From positions 434,001 through 498,000 of the forward strand of contig NZ_JBELNZ010000003.1 of the NCBI RefSeq assembly GCF_040227235.1: a stretch of DNA of 64,000 bases. Reading direction: 5' to 3'. This stretch comes from Parafrigoribacterium_A soli. GTDB taxonomy: Bacteria; Actinomycetota; Actinomycetes; Actinomycetales; Microbacteriaceae. Made by a program: the position numbers and the translations under genes. Under the pieces are notes generated by a model that did not search any database, was not told the DNA's origin, and was given only the letters and a program-made list of their open reading frames with translations. Position 1 is the first letter of the stretch. The number at the start of each line of letters is the position of its first letter. Positions 42,539 through 50,629 of the stretch are shown in pieces.

Positions 42539-43654
42539 GTGGCAGGAACTGCAACGACGGTCCAGTTACTCTCTCCCGAGGGCACGCTGGTCACCGGGGA
42601 GTCGACCGAGCAATACCTGCCATACATCGAAGCTCTGGATGACGACCAGCTTCGTCGCTTCCACCACGACATGGTGATCACCCGTCGCTTCGATCTCGAG
42701 GCCACCAACCTGCAGCGGCAGGGCCAGCTCGCGCTGTGGCCACCGAGTCACGGGCAGGAGGCCGCCCAGGTCGGCTCCGCGCACGCGCTGCGCAGCCAGG
42801 ATCACGCCTTCCCCTCCTATCGTGAGCACGCGGTCGCGCTCGATCGCGGAGTCGACCCGATCGACATCATCCGGCTCATGCGCGGTGTCACGAATGGCGG
42901 CTGGAACCCGGCGGAGTGCGGCAACTTCCACCTCTACACGCTCGTGCTCGGCACGCAGACGCTGCACGCCACCGGTTTCGCGATGGGCATCGCCCTCGAC
43001 GGAGCGAGCGGCACGGGCGACCCCGAGCGTGACGAGGCGGTGATCGTCTACTTCGGTGACGGATCGACCAGCGAGGGAGACGTCAGCGAGTCGCTCGTCT
43101 TCGCCGCGAGCTTCCAGACGCCCGAGGTCTTCTTCCTGCAGAACAACCAGTGGGCGATCTCGGTGCCCGTCGACGTGCAGTCGCGCGGTCCGCTCGCCCA
43201 GCGCGCGGGCGGCTTCGGCATTCCCGGCATCCAGATCGACGGCAACGATGTGCTCGCGAGCTACGCGGTCAGCCGCCGCAACCTCGACGAGGCGCGCTCG
43301 GGCGGCGGACCGCGGTTCATCGAGGCGCTCACCTACCGCATCGGCGCTCACACCACGAGCGACGACCCCAGCAAGTATCGGCTGAACGCGGAGCTCGACT
43401 CCTGGATCGCTCGCGATCCCATCGTGCGCTTCGAGACCTGGCTGCGCTCCCGCGGCGAGAGCGACGCGTTCTTCGCGGAACTCACGGTCGAGGCCGAAGA
43501 CTTCGCCGCGGATGTGCGTGCCAGGACCCTGCAACTCGGCCTTCCCTCCAGAGACCTCATCTTCGATCACGTGTATTCGGAGCCGCACCCGCTGATCGTC
43601 GAGCAGAAGAAGTGGCTCGAGGACTACGAGAACTCCTTCGGAGGAGGCGCATGA
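42539..43654 (+). CDS. 2-oxoacid dehydrogenase E1 alpha subunit
   Basis: Thiamine-diphosphate-dependent decarboxylase subunit, 371 residues. The TPP motif runs from YFGDGSTSEGDVSES to FLQNNQWAIS (GDG...NN). GTG 42539 is chosen because GGCGAGG lies just upstream; an ATG-like codon at 42470 lacks one. It forms alpha2beta2 with the next gene. The best fit is a branched-chain or pyruvate dehydrogenase of the pdhA/bkdA type; the substrate cannot be fixed. Confidence 0.92.
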   Translation: MAGTATTVQLLSPEGTLVTGESTEQYLPYIEALDDDQLRRFHHDMVITRRFDLEATNLQRQGQLALWPPSHGQEAAQVGSAHALRSQDHAFPSYREHAVALDRGVDPIDIIRLMRGVTNGGWNPAECGNFHLYTLVLGTQTLHATGFAMGIALDGASGTGDPERDEAVIVYFGDGSTSEGDVSESLVFAASFQTPEVFFLQNNQWAISVPVDVQSRGPLAQRAGGFGIPGIQIDGNDVLASYAVSRRNLDEARSGGGPRFIEALTYRIGAHTTSDDPSKYRLNAELDSWIARDPIVRFETWLRSRGESDAFFAELTVEAEDFAADVRARTLQLGLPSRDLIFDHVYSEPHPLIVEQKKWLEDYENSFGGGA

Positions 43655-44637
43655 CCGCCGAACAGCAGGAGATCCCGCTCGTCAAGGCCCTGAACGCCGG
43701 ACTGCGCAAGGCGCTCGAGGACGACCAGAAGGTGCTCCTCATGGGCGAGGACATCGGCCCGCTCGGCGGCGTCTTCCGGGTGACCGAGGGATTGCAGGCG
43801 GACTTCGGGTCGAAGCGCGTCTTCGACACTCCTCTCGCAGAATCCGGCATCGTCGGCACCGCAATCGGACTCGCGATGCGCGGCTACCGGCCGGTCTGCG
43901 AGATCCAGTTCGACGGCTTCATCTTCCCCGCCTTCGATCAGATCACCACCCAGCTGGCGAAGCTGACGAGCAGGCACGAGGGCGCTATCCGGATGCCGGT
44001 CGTCATCCGCGTGCCCTACGGCGGGCACATCGGCGCGGTCGAGCACCACCAGGAGAGCCCCGAGGCCTACTTCGCGCACACGCCGGGGCTTCGCCTCGTG
44101 AGCCCGAGCACCCCGAACGACGCGTACTGGATGATCCAGGAGGCGATCGCCTCGAACGATCCCGTGCTGTTCTTCGAACCGAAGAGCCGGTACTGGAACA
44201 AGGGCGCCGTCGACTTCTCGGCCAGTGCCGCCGCGCTGCACGCCAGCCGCGTGGTGCGCACCGGCACGCAGGTCACGCTCGTCGGCCACGGCGCCATGGT
44301 TACCGTGCTGCTGCAGGCGGCCGAACTCGCTGAGGCCGAGGGCACGAGCGTCGAGGTCGTCGACCTTCGATCGCTTTCGCCGCTCGACTACGGCCCCATC
44401 ATTGAGTCGGTGCAGAAGACCGGTCGACTCGTCGTCGCATCCGAGGCTCCCGGCCTTGCCAGCATCACCTCCGACATCGCGGCCACCGTGACCGAGCAGT
44501 GCTTCTACTCGCTCGAGGCCCCGGTGCTGCGGGTGAACGCGTTCGACACGCCCTTCCCGCCGGCGAAGCTCGAGGGCACCTACCTCCCCGACGCCGACCG
44601 GGTGCTCGAGGCAGTGGATCGAGCCATGGCCTATTAG
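43651..44637 (+). CDS. 2-oxoacid dehydrogenase E1 beta subunit
   Basis: 328 residues, transketolase-like pyrimidine-binding and C-terminal domains. LMGEDIGPLGGVFRVTEGL, DTPLAESGIVGTAIGLA and RVPYGGHIGAVEHHQES are typical of PdhB/BkdB. ATG 43651 overlaps the E1 alpha stop by 4 nt (ATGA), so the subunits are made in equal amounts. It ends before E2 by 62 nt. Confidence 0.93.
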   Translation: MTAEQQEIPLVKALNAGLRKALEDDQKVLLMGEDIGPLGGVFRVTEGLQADFGSKRVFDTPLAESGIVGTAIGLAMRGYRPVCEIQFDGFIFPAFDQITTQLAKLTSRHEGAIRMPVVIRVPYGGHIGAVEHHQESPEAYFAHTPGLRLVSPSTPNDAYWMIQEAIASNDPVLFFEPKSRYWNKGAVDFSASAAALHASRVVRTGTQVTLVGHGAMVTVLLQAAELAEAEGTSVEVVDLRSLSPLDYGPIIESVQKTGRLVVASEAPGLASITSDIAATVTEQCFYSLEAPVLRVNAFDTPFPPAKLEGTYLPDADRVLEAVDRAMAY

Positions 44638-44699
44638 GCGCATGCTGTATTTTTCGACCTAGATCTATATCGCAGCAACCAGAACGAAGGAGCGCCATC

Positions 44700-45983
44700 G
44701 TGAGCAGCTCGAACTTCACCCTTCCCGATGTCGGCGAGGGACTGACCGAGGCGGAGATCGTGGCCTGGAAGGTCAAGGCCGGCGACGCCGTCTCGGTGAA
44801 CCAGGTGCTCGTCGAGATCGAGACCGCCAAGTCGCTCGTGGAGCTTCCCTCGCCGTTCGCGGGCGTCGTCACGGCGCTGCTCGTCGAAGAGGGACAGACC
44901 GTCGACGTGGGCACGCCCATCATCACGGTGTCGTCAGACGGGACTGAGCCGAACACTCCGGATGCCGACACGGCCGTCGCAGACACCACCAGCAGCATCG
45001 CGACAGAGTCCGATGCGGATTCCTCCGGCGCCGTGCTCGTCGGCTACGGCCTCAAGGGGCAGGTGAACTCCCGGCGCGCCCGCACGGCGGCTCCCGCGCG
45101 CCCTGCCGTACCGGCAGCGACAACGAACGTCATCGCGAAGCCGCCCATCCGCAAGCTTGCCAAGGACCTCGGCGTCGACCTCTCGGTCGTCGAGGCGACG
45201 GGCCTCGTCGGAGAGGTCACTCGTGACGACGTGGTGCGCGCCGCGTCGCAGGCGAGCGTGTTCCGCAACATCGAAACCCCGGAGTGGGGTGTGGAACGTG
45301 AGGAGCGCATCCCGGTCAAGGGCGTGCGCAAGGCGATCGCCACGGGGATGGTCAAGAGTGCCTTCTCGGCGCCGCACGTCGGCGTCTTCGTCGACGTCGA
45401 CGCGACCCGCACGATGGAGTTCGTCAAGCGGCTCAAGAACTCCGCAGACTTCGCGGGAGTCAAGGTCTCCCCCATGCTCATCATGGCCAAGGCGATGATC
45501 TGGGCGGTTCGGCGCAACCCCACTGTGAACTCCACCTGGAGCGACAAAGAGATCGTCGTGCACCACTACGTCAACTTCGGCTTCGCGGCGGCGACCCCAC
45601 GAGGCCTCGTCGTGCCGAACATCAAGGATGCCCAGGAGCTTTCGCTGCGCGAACTCGCGCAGGCGATCGAGAGCATGACGAACGTGGCCCGCGAGGGCAA
45701 ACTGCAGCCGGCGGACATGTCGAATGGCACCATCACGGTGACGAACATCGGTGTCTTCGGCATGGACACGGGCACGCCGATCCTGAATCCGGGTGAGGTC
45801 GCGATCGTTGCCCTCGGCACGATCAAGCAGAAGCCGTGGGTGGTGGACGGCGAGGTTCGGCCGCGCTACGTGACCACGCTCGGCGCGAGCTTCGATCACC
45901 GCATCGTTGACGGAGATGTCGCGAGCCGCTTCCTGGCGGATGTCGCGAGCATCATCGAGGAGCCCGCTCTGCTGCTCGATTGA
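44700..45983 (+). CDS. Dihydrolipoamide acyltransferase (E2)
   Basis: E2 core of the 2-oxoacid dehydrogenase, 427 residues. The N-terminal lipoyl domain carries the lipoylated lysine in EIETAKSLVELPS. A flexible linker leads to the E3-binding domain (KPPIRKLAKDLGVDLSVVEATG). The C-terminal catalytic domain has the active-site SFDHRIVDGD. GTG 44700 has AAGGAG upstream. No E3 (lpd) gene follows, so the E3 is encoded elsewhere. It is followed by a palindromic element and then znuA. Confidence 0.93.
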   Translation: MSSSNFTLPDVGEGLTEAEIVAWKVKAGDAVSVNQVLVEIETAKSLVELPSPFAGVVTALLVEEGQTVDVGTPIITVSSDGTEPNTPDADTAVADTTSSIATESDADSSGAVLVGYGLKGQVNSRRARTAAPARPAVPAATTNVIAKPPIRKLAKDLGVDLSVVEATGLVGEVTRDDVVRAASQASVFRNIETPEWGVEREERIPVKGVRKAIATGMVKSAFSAPHVGVFVDVDATRTMEFVKRLKNSADFAGVKVSPMLIMAKAMIWAVRRNPTVNSTWSDKEIVVHHYVNFGFAAATPRGLVVPNIKDAQELSLRELAQAIESMTNVAREGKLQPADMSNGTITVTNIGVFGMDTGTPILNPGEVAIVALGTIKQKPWVVDGEVRPRYVTTLGASFDHRIVDGDVASRFLADVASIIEEPALLLD

Positions 45984-45987
45984 GCCC

Positions 45988-46029
45988 CTTCGACCTGTTC
46001 AGGGAACGCGGTCGCTGAGCCTGTCGAAG
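45988..46029. repeat. Dispersed palindromic element, copy 3 (degenerate)
   Basis: CTTCGACCTGTTCAG (45988-46002) and CTGAGCCTGTCGAAG (46015-46029) form an inverted repeat matching at 11 of 15 positions. The right arm is identical to the left arm at 1841-1855. It begins 4 nt after the E2 stop, so it may terminate that operon before the znu promoter. Confidence 0.7.
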
Positions 46030-46076
46030 CGCGAATCTCGCCCCCAATGCGATGCGCGCGCTTCGTTATGCCATAC

Positions 46077-46097
46077 TAATGATAACGAATCTCATTA
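46077..46097. promoter_or_regulatory. Zur-like operator upstream of znuA
   Basis: TAATGA (46077-46082) and TCATTA (46092-46097) are perfect inverted arms around an AT-rich 9-bp centre, in a window of about 21 bp. AT-rich dyads with AATGA/TCATT arms are the hallmark of Fur/Zur sites. It lies 34 bp before the znuA start, and a Fur-family gene follows the operon. Confidence 0.75.
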
Positions 46098-46131
46098 CCG
46101 GTCGGGCTCTCCGGCTTAGAAGGCACCTCTC

Positions 46132-47034
46132 ATGCGTTCCACCACCAAGGCCACAGCTCTGTTCGCGGCGCTCGCCATCGCGGCGACCGCGCTCGCAGGC
46201 TGCTCGAGCTCGACCTCGCCGAAGGATGACGGCGTGATCTCGGTCGTCGCGTCGACCAACGTCTGGGGCGATGTCGCGAAGCAGATCGGCGGCGACGCCA
46301 TCCACGTCACCTCGATCATCTCGGACCCCGCACAGGACCCGCACTCCTATGAGGCCAACGCACAGGTGCAACTCGCCCTGTCGAAGGCCGACATCGTCAT
46401 CGAGAACGGCGGGGGTTACGACGACTTCGCGCGCACCCTGCTCGGCGGCGCGGGCAACAGCACCGCGCAGGTGCTCAACGCCGTGAATATCTCCGGCTAC
46501 CAGAGCACCGGGCTCAACGAACACATCTGGTACGACTTCCCGACCGTGCGCAAGGTCGCGGCTCGCATCGCGAGGTCGCTGACCGCCCTCGACGCGTCGC
46601 GCGCCGCGACCTTCGCGGCGAACGCGAGGGCGTTCGACACGGCGCTCGGCGGGCTCGAGGCCGACGAGGCCGCGATCAAGGCGGGGCCTGCGGCGGGGCA
46701 GGGTGTCGCGATCACCGAGCCGGTTCCCCTGTATCTGCTCACGGCATCCGGCCTGGTCGACAAGACCCCGGATGCGTTCAGTGAGGCGATCGAGGCGGGA
46801 ACGGATGTCGCCCCCGACGTGCTGAGGCAAACGCTCGCACTGCTCAAGGAGCACCGCGTCGCGCTGCTTGCCTACAATAAGCAGACCGGCGGCCCGGAGA
46901 CGGACCAGGTGCTCGCTGCGGCCAAGGCCGCGGGCGTTCCAGCGATCGGCATGACGGAGACCCTCCCCGACGGCAAGGACTACATCGGCTGGATGACCGA
47001 CAACCTTAACGCGGTGAAGGCCGCGCTGAGCTGA
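46132..47034 (+). CDS. znuA: Metal ABC transporter substrate-binding lipoprotein (zinc/manganese)
   Basis: 300 residues with a signal peptide ending in lipobox LAGC (Cys 24). Candidate metal ligands are H71 in DPHSYE and H131 in NEHIWYD, and a later acidic ligand is near TEPVPLYLL. It lacks the long His-rich loop of many zinc-specific ZnuA proteins, so zinc versus manganese is uncertain, but the Zur-like operator and Fur-family neighbour favour zinc. ATG 46132 begins the znuA-znuC-znuB operon. Confidence 0.88.
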   Translation: MRSTTKATALFAALAIAATALAGCSSSTSPKDDGVISVVASTNVWGDVAKQIGGDAIHVTSIISDPAQDPHSYEANAQVQLALSKADIVIENGGGYDDFARTLLGGAGNSTAQVLNAVNISGYQSTGLNEHIWYDFPTVRKVAARIARSLTALDASRAATFAANARAFDTALGGLEADEAAIKAGPAAGQGVAITEPVPLYLLTASGLVDKTPDAFSEAIEAGTDVAPDVLRQTLALLKEHRVALLAYNKQTGGPETDQVLAAAKAAGVPAIGMTETLPDGKDYIGWMTDNLNAVKAALS

Positions 47035-47867
47035 TGGAGACTGCAATCGCCGAGCCGGTCCTGAGCCTTCGCGCCGCGACGCTCGCCTTCGGGGAACGCG
47101 TTCTCTGGCGCGGTCTCAACCTCGACGTGCAGCCGGGCGAGTTCCTCGCCGTGCTCGGACCCAACGGCACCGGTAAGACGAGCCTCCTGAAGACGATTCT
47201 CGGCCAGCAGCGACTCACCTCCGGCTCGGTCAGCCTCCTTGGCGAACCGATCCGCCGCGGCTCCCGGGCGATTGGCTACATTCCGCAGCAGCAGCTTCTC
47301 GAGCAGGGCACGCCGCTGCGCGCGCGGGACCTCGTCGCCCTCGGCGTCGACGGCCACCGCTGGGGTCCGCCGCTCACGTCGAAGGCGGTACGGCGCACGG
47401 TCGACGCGGCGCTCGACTCCGTCGGCGCGCGCGAGTATGCGAACGTACCGGTCGCTACACTGTCCGGTGGTGAGCAGCAGCGCATCCGGGTGGCGCAGGC
47501 CCTCGCGGGCAACCCCCGCGTGCTGCTCTGCGACGAACCCCTGCTCTCGCTCGACCTGCACCACCAGCGCGGCATCAGCGAACTCATCGACGAGCGGCGC
47601 AAGGCCACCAATACCGCCGTCGTCTTCGTGACGCACGACGTCAACCCGATCCTCGGCATGGTCGACCGAGTGCTCTACCTGGCAGGCGGCCGCTTTCAGG
47701 TCGGTACCCCCGACGAGGTGCTGCGCTCCGAGGTGCTCTCCTATATGTATGACACTCCGGTCGAGGTCATCCGCAGCCGCGGCCGCATCGTCGTGCTTGG
47801 CGCGCCGGAGGGCTACGGCGTGCACGATCACCTGGAACACCACGGAACGGCGAGGTCGGAACCGTGA
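47034..47867 (+). CDS. znuC: Metal ABC transporter ATP-binding protein
   Basis: 277 residues. Walker A GPNGTGKTS, signature LSGGEQQRIRVAQAL, Walker B VLLCDEPLLSLD and the switch histidine in FVTHD are present. ATG 47034 overlaps the znuA stop by 1 nt. It powers the ZnuB permease. Confidence 0.93.
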   Translation: METAIAEPVLSLRAATLAFGERVLWRGLNLDVQPGEFLAVLGPNGTGKTSLLKTILGQQRLTSGSVSLLGEPIRRGSRAIGYIPQQQLLEQGTPLRARDLVALGVDGHRWGPPLTSKAVRRTVDAALDSVGAREYANVPVATLSGGEQQRIRVAQALAGNPRVLLCDEPLLSLDLHHQRGISELIDERRKATNTAVVFVTHDVNPILGMVDRVLYLAGGRFQVGTPDEVLRSEVLSYMYDTPVEVIRSRGRIVVLGAPEGYGVHDHLEHHGTARSEP

Positions 47868-48742
47868 GTGGGGACTTCTGGTCGCAGATCTTCGGATTCG
47901 CCAACTACGGCGAACTGCTCGTTCTGGTGCGCAACTCGATCTTCGCCGGTGCCATCCTCGGCGTGGTCGGCGGCCTCATCGGGCCGTTCGTCATGACGCG
48001 CGACCTGGCCTTCGCCGTGCACGGCGTGAGCGAACTGTCGTTCGCCGGGGCATCCGCCGCCCTGCTCTTCGGGGTGAACGTCGTCGCCGGGTCCGTGGCC
48101 GGCTCGCTGCTGGCTGCCCTGCTCATTGCCGTGCTCGGTGCCCGAGCGAAGGAACGCAATTCGATCATCGCCGTGCTCATGCCATTCGGGCTGGGGCTCG
48201 GCATTCTATTTCTCGCCCTCTATAAGGGGCGCAGCGCCAATAAGTTCGGCCTCCTCACCGGTCAGATCGTCTCGGTCGACAACCCGCAACTGCTGACGCT
48301 CGTCATCATCTCGGCGGTCGTCATCCTGGCGCTGCTCGTGATCTGGCGGCCGCTGAGCTTCGCGAGCGTCGATGCGGATGTCGCCCGCGCCAAGGGACTT
48401 CCCGTCGGCGCCCTTGGCATCGTGTTCATGATCCTGCTTGGGCTTGCGACGGCCGTCGCCATCCAGATCGTGGGCGCCCTGCTCGTGCTCTCGCTGCTCG
48501 TGACGCCCGCTGCCGCGGCGATGCGAGTAACAGCCTCGCCGCTGCTCGCACCCCTGCTGAGTGTGATCTTTGCCGTGGTATCGGTCGTCGGTGGCATCCT
48601 GCTGGCTCTCGGTGGTCTGCCGATCAGTCCGTATGTCACGACCATCTCGTTCCTGATCTACGTCGTGTGCCGCATCGTCGGCGCTCGCAGGAGCCGTCGC
48701 GGTCAGAACGGCCGCCTGCCGGCTCGCACGGTCGAAGCCTAG
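47864..48742 (+). CDS. znuB: Metal ABC transporter permease (ABC-3 family)
   Basis: 292 residues, eight or so transmembrane helices, of the ABC-3 (ZnuB/MntB/TroC) family, with AVHGVSELSFAGASAALLFG and VQIVGALLVLSLLVTPAAAA. The GTG start at 47864 overlaps the znuC end by 4 nt. It is the membrane channel of the transporter. Confidence 0.92.
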   Translation: MSGDFWSQIFGFANYGELLVLVRNSIFAGAILGVVGGLIGPFVMTRDLAFAVHGVSELSFAGASAALLFGVNVVAGSVAGSLLAALLIAVLGARAKERNSIIAVLMPFGLGLGILFLALYKGRSANKFGLLTGQIVSVDNPQLLTLVIISAVVILALLVIWRPLSFASVDADVARAKGLPVGALGIVFMILLGLATAVAIQIVGALLVLSLLVTPAAAAMRVTASPLLAPLLSVIFAVVSVVGGILLALGGLPISPYVTTISFLIYVVCRIVGARRSRRGQNGRLPARTVEA

Positions 48743-48766
48743 AATCGCGCTGTAAGGGAGGATGCG

Positions 48767-49168
48767 GTGAAGAGAAACACCTGGCAACGCGAGGCGGTGC
48801 GCGAGGCGCTCGGCGACAGCGACGGGTTCATCAGTGCGCAGACGCTGCACTCCGAGCTTCGCGATGCGGGCTCACCGATCGGACTCGCCACCGTGTATCG
48901 CGCGCTCGCCGACCTTGAAGGCGAGGGCGAGGCCGACTCGCTGCAGACCGAGGGCGAGAGCCTGTATCGGGCTTGCACGCCCGGTCAGCATCACCACCAC
49001 CTGATCTGCCGAAACTGCGGTCTCGCCGTGGAGATCGAGGCGGATGCCGTTGAAGTCTGGGCGAAGACCGTGGCAGCCGAGCACGGTTTCACCCAGCCCA
49101 CCCACGTCGTGGACGTCTTCGGGCTCTGCGCGAGCTGCAGCGCCAGCGCACCACAGCGGGTTGAGTAG
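48767..49168 (+). CDS. zur: Fur-family regulator, probably Zur
   Basis: 133-residue metalloregulator. A winged-helix domain (TLHSELRDAGSPIGLATVYRALADL) is followed by the metal-sensing part, with HHHH at 75-78 and two zinc-structural CxxC pairs (C81/C84, C121/C124). GTG 48767 lies 24 nt after znuB, so it is likely co-transcribed with the transporter. Context makes Zur the best call; a Fur or PerR identity cannot be excluded by sequence alone. Confidence 0.85.
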   Translation: MKRNTWQREAVREALGDSDGFISAQTLHSELRDAGSPIGLATVYRALADLEGEGEADSLQTEGESLYRACTPGQHHHHLICRNCGLAVEIEADAVEVWAKTVAAEHGFTQPTHVVDVFGLCASCSASAPQRVE

Positions 49169-49348
49169 CGAGGCAGGAGGGCATCGAAACCCGCCACGCC
49201 GCTCGCAGCCCAGACCGATCAGCGTTTGCGCTGTGCGCGCCTGGCACGTAAGCTTGGTCGCTGGCCGCGGTATCTCCGTGTGCCCATGTGCGCGAATCCC
49301 ACCTTTTTCACCATATGTGGGGTTGCGTGTGCCGACAAGAGACCTTGG

Positions 49349-49367
49349 GTAAGGCAGATCGCCTTAC
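49349..49367. promoter_or_regulatory. Palindrome GTAAGGC-AGATC-GCCTTAC in the rpmB leader
   Basis: Perfect 7-bp arms with a 5-base centre, 19 nt upstream of the rpmB start. It differs from the AT-rich znuA site, so it is not an obvious Zur box. It may be an operator of another regulator or an RNA hairpin close to the ribosome-binding site. The rest of the 218-bp gap (49169-49386) shows no gene. Confidence 0.5.
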
Positions 49368-49386
49368 GGTACTGATGGAGGATGAC

Positions 49387-49623
49387 ATGGCAGCAACCTG
49401 CCAAGTGACCGGCGCCGTTCCCGGCTTCGGGCACAACATTTCGCACTCGCACCGTCGCACCAAGCGACGCTTCGATCCGAACATTCAGAAGAAGACCTAC
49501 TACGTGCCGTCGCTGCGCCGTAACGTCACGCTGACCCTGAGCGCCAAGGGCATCAAGGTCATCGACGCTCGCGGCATCGAGTCCGTGGTCAAGGACATCC
49601 TTGCCCGTGGGGAGAAGATCTAA
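49387..49623 (+). CDS. rpmB: 50S ribosomal protein L28, zinc-independent form
   Basis: 78 residues beginning MAATCQVTGAVPGFGHNISH. It keeps one cysteine but lacks the CxxC pairs of zinc-binding L28, so it is the C-minus type. ATG 49387 is preceded by GGAGG; an in-frame ATG at 49288 would include leader sequence and is rejected. It heads rpmB-rpmG-rpsN with zero or tiny gaps. Confidence 0.96.
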   Translation: MAATCQVTGAVPGFGHNISHSHRRTKRRFDPNIQKKTYYVPSLRRNVTLTLSAKGIKVIDARGIESVVKDILARGEKI

Positions 49624-49790
49624 TGGCCAAGCAGCAGGACGTTCGTCCGATCATCAAGCTCCGTTCGACGGCAGGCACCGGTTACACCTATGTGACCAAG
49701 AAGAACCGTCGCAACGACCCTGACCGTCTCGTGCTGAAGAAGTACGACCCCATCGTGCGCCAGCACGTCGAATTCCGCGAGGAGCGCTAA
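49623..49790 (+). CDS. rpmG: 50S ribosomal protein L33, zinc-independent form
   Basis: 55 residues, MAKQQDVRPIIKLRSTAG to HVEFREER, a clear L33 with no cysteine at all. Zinc-binding L33 has two CxxC motifs. It overlaps the rpmB stop by 1 nt and ends 2 nt before rpsN. Confidence 0.96.
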   Translation: MAKQQDVRPIIKLRSTAGTGYTYVTKKNRRNDPDRLVLKKYDPIVRQHVEFREER

Positions 49791-49792
49791 CA

Positions 49793-50098
49793 ATGGCGAA
49801 GAAGAGCATGATTGCCAAGAACGAGCAGCGCAAGGTCGTGGTCGCCCGTTACGCGGCCAAGCGCCTCGAGCTGAAGAAGGCCCTCGTCGACCCCGCGTCG
49901 ACCGACAAGGAGCGCGAGGCCGCACGCCTCGGTCTGCAGAAGCTTCCCCGTAACGCCTCTCCGGTGCGCGTTCGTGGACGCGACTCGATCGACGGCCGCC
50001 CGCGCGGTTTCCTCAAGCAGTTCGGTGTTTCGCGCGTGCGCTTCCGCGATATGGCGCACCGCGGCGAATTGCCCGGAATTACCAAGTCAAGCTGGTAA
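49793..50098 (+). CDS. rpsN: 30S ribosomal protein S14, zinc-independent long form
   Basis: 101 residues, the long S14 type without cysteines; the zinc form is about 61 residues with two CxxC. LQKLPRNASPVRVRGRDSIDGRPRG is the typical S14 core. It ends the rpmB-rpmG-rpsN operon. Confidence 0.96.
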   Translation: MAKKSMIAKNEQRKVVVARYAAKRLELKKALVDPASTDKEREAARLGLQKLPRNASPVRVRGRDSIDGRPRGFLKQFGVSRVRFRDMAHRGELPGITKSSW

Positions 50099-50234
50099 AT
50101 TACAGTCGATTCGACGTGATCATTGGTCACGGAGGATCCGTACTGATCAACCACTGATCCGATCCAAACGGACGGGCAGCCTGATCGGCTGACACGCTCG
50201 TACTGCAACACATATCGTCCGAGGAGGACATTCG

Positions 50235-50522
50235 ATGGCTGACAAGTCACTAAACCGTACCGAGCTCGTCGCGGCTGTTGCCGCTGAGTCTGGCCAGAGC
50301 CAGGCTTCGGTGAACACCGTTCTCGACGCTCTCTTCAACACCCTCGCGAAGTCCGTCGGCAACGACGTGAAGGTCACGATCCCGGGCTGGCTCGCGGTCG
50401 AGCGCACCCACCGCGCAGCGCGCGCCGGTCGTAACCCTTCGACGGGTGAGGCCATCCAGATCGCCGCCGGTTACGGCGTGAAGGTCAGCGCGGGCAGCAA
50501 GCTGAAGGCCGCCGCGAAGTAG
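50235..50522 (+). CDS. Histone-like DNA-binding protein HU
   Basis: 95 residues, MADKSLNRTELVAAVAAESG to GSKLKAAAK, with the HU/IHF fold and the arm segment around ARAGRNPSTGEAIQI. It compacts DNA and assists replication. GAGGAGG precedes ATG 50235. The 136-bp leader holds a short CAGCC-TGATC-GGCTG dyad of unknown role. A strong terminator follows. Confidence 0.96.
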   Translation: MADKSLNRTELVAAVAAESGQSQASVNTVLDALFNTLAKSVGNDVKVTIPGWLAVERTHRAARAGRNPSTGEAIQIAAGYGVKVSAGSKLKAAAK

Positions 50523-50535
50523 TCTCCTTCTTCGA

Positions 50536-50576
50536 AAAGGGACGGTGCCCGACAGGGCGCCGTCCCTTTCCCTTTG
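50536..50576 (+). terminator. Intrinsic terminator after HU gene
   Basis: AAAGGGACGG (50536-50545) pairs with CCGTCCCTTT (50560-50569); inner bases TGCCC/GGGCG extend it. A T-rich run follows. It ends the HU transcript. Confidence 0.88.
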
Positions 50577-50629
50577 TGTCAGCAGCCCCGGTGTGATCAG
50601 CACGGCCGCACTCGCTTAGGCTGGAGGTT

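Noticed and set aside
50177..50191. CAGCC-TGATC-GGCTG dyad before the HU gene
   Set aside because: The arms are only 5 bp and the element is not repeated; too weak to call.
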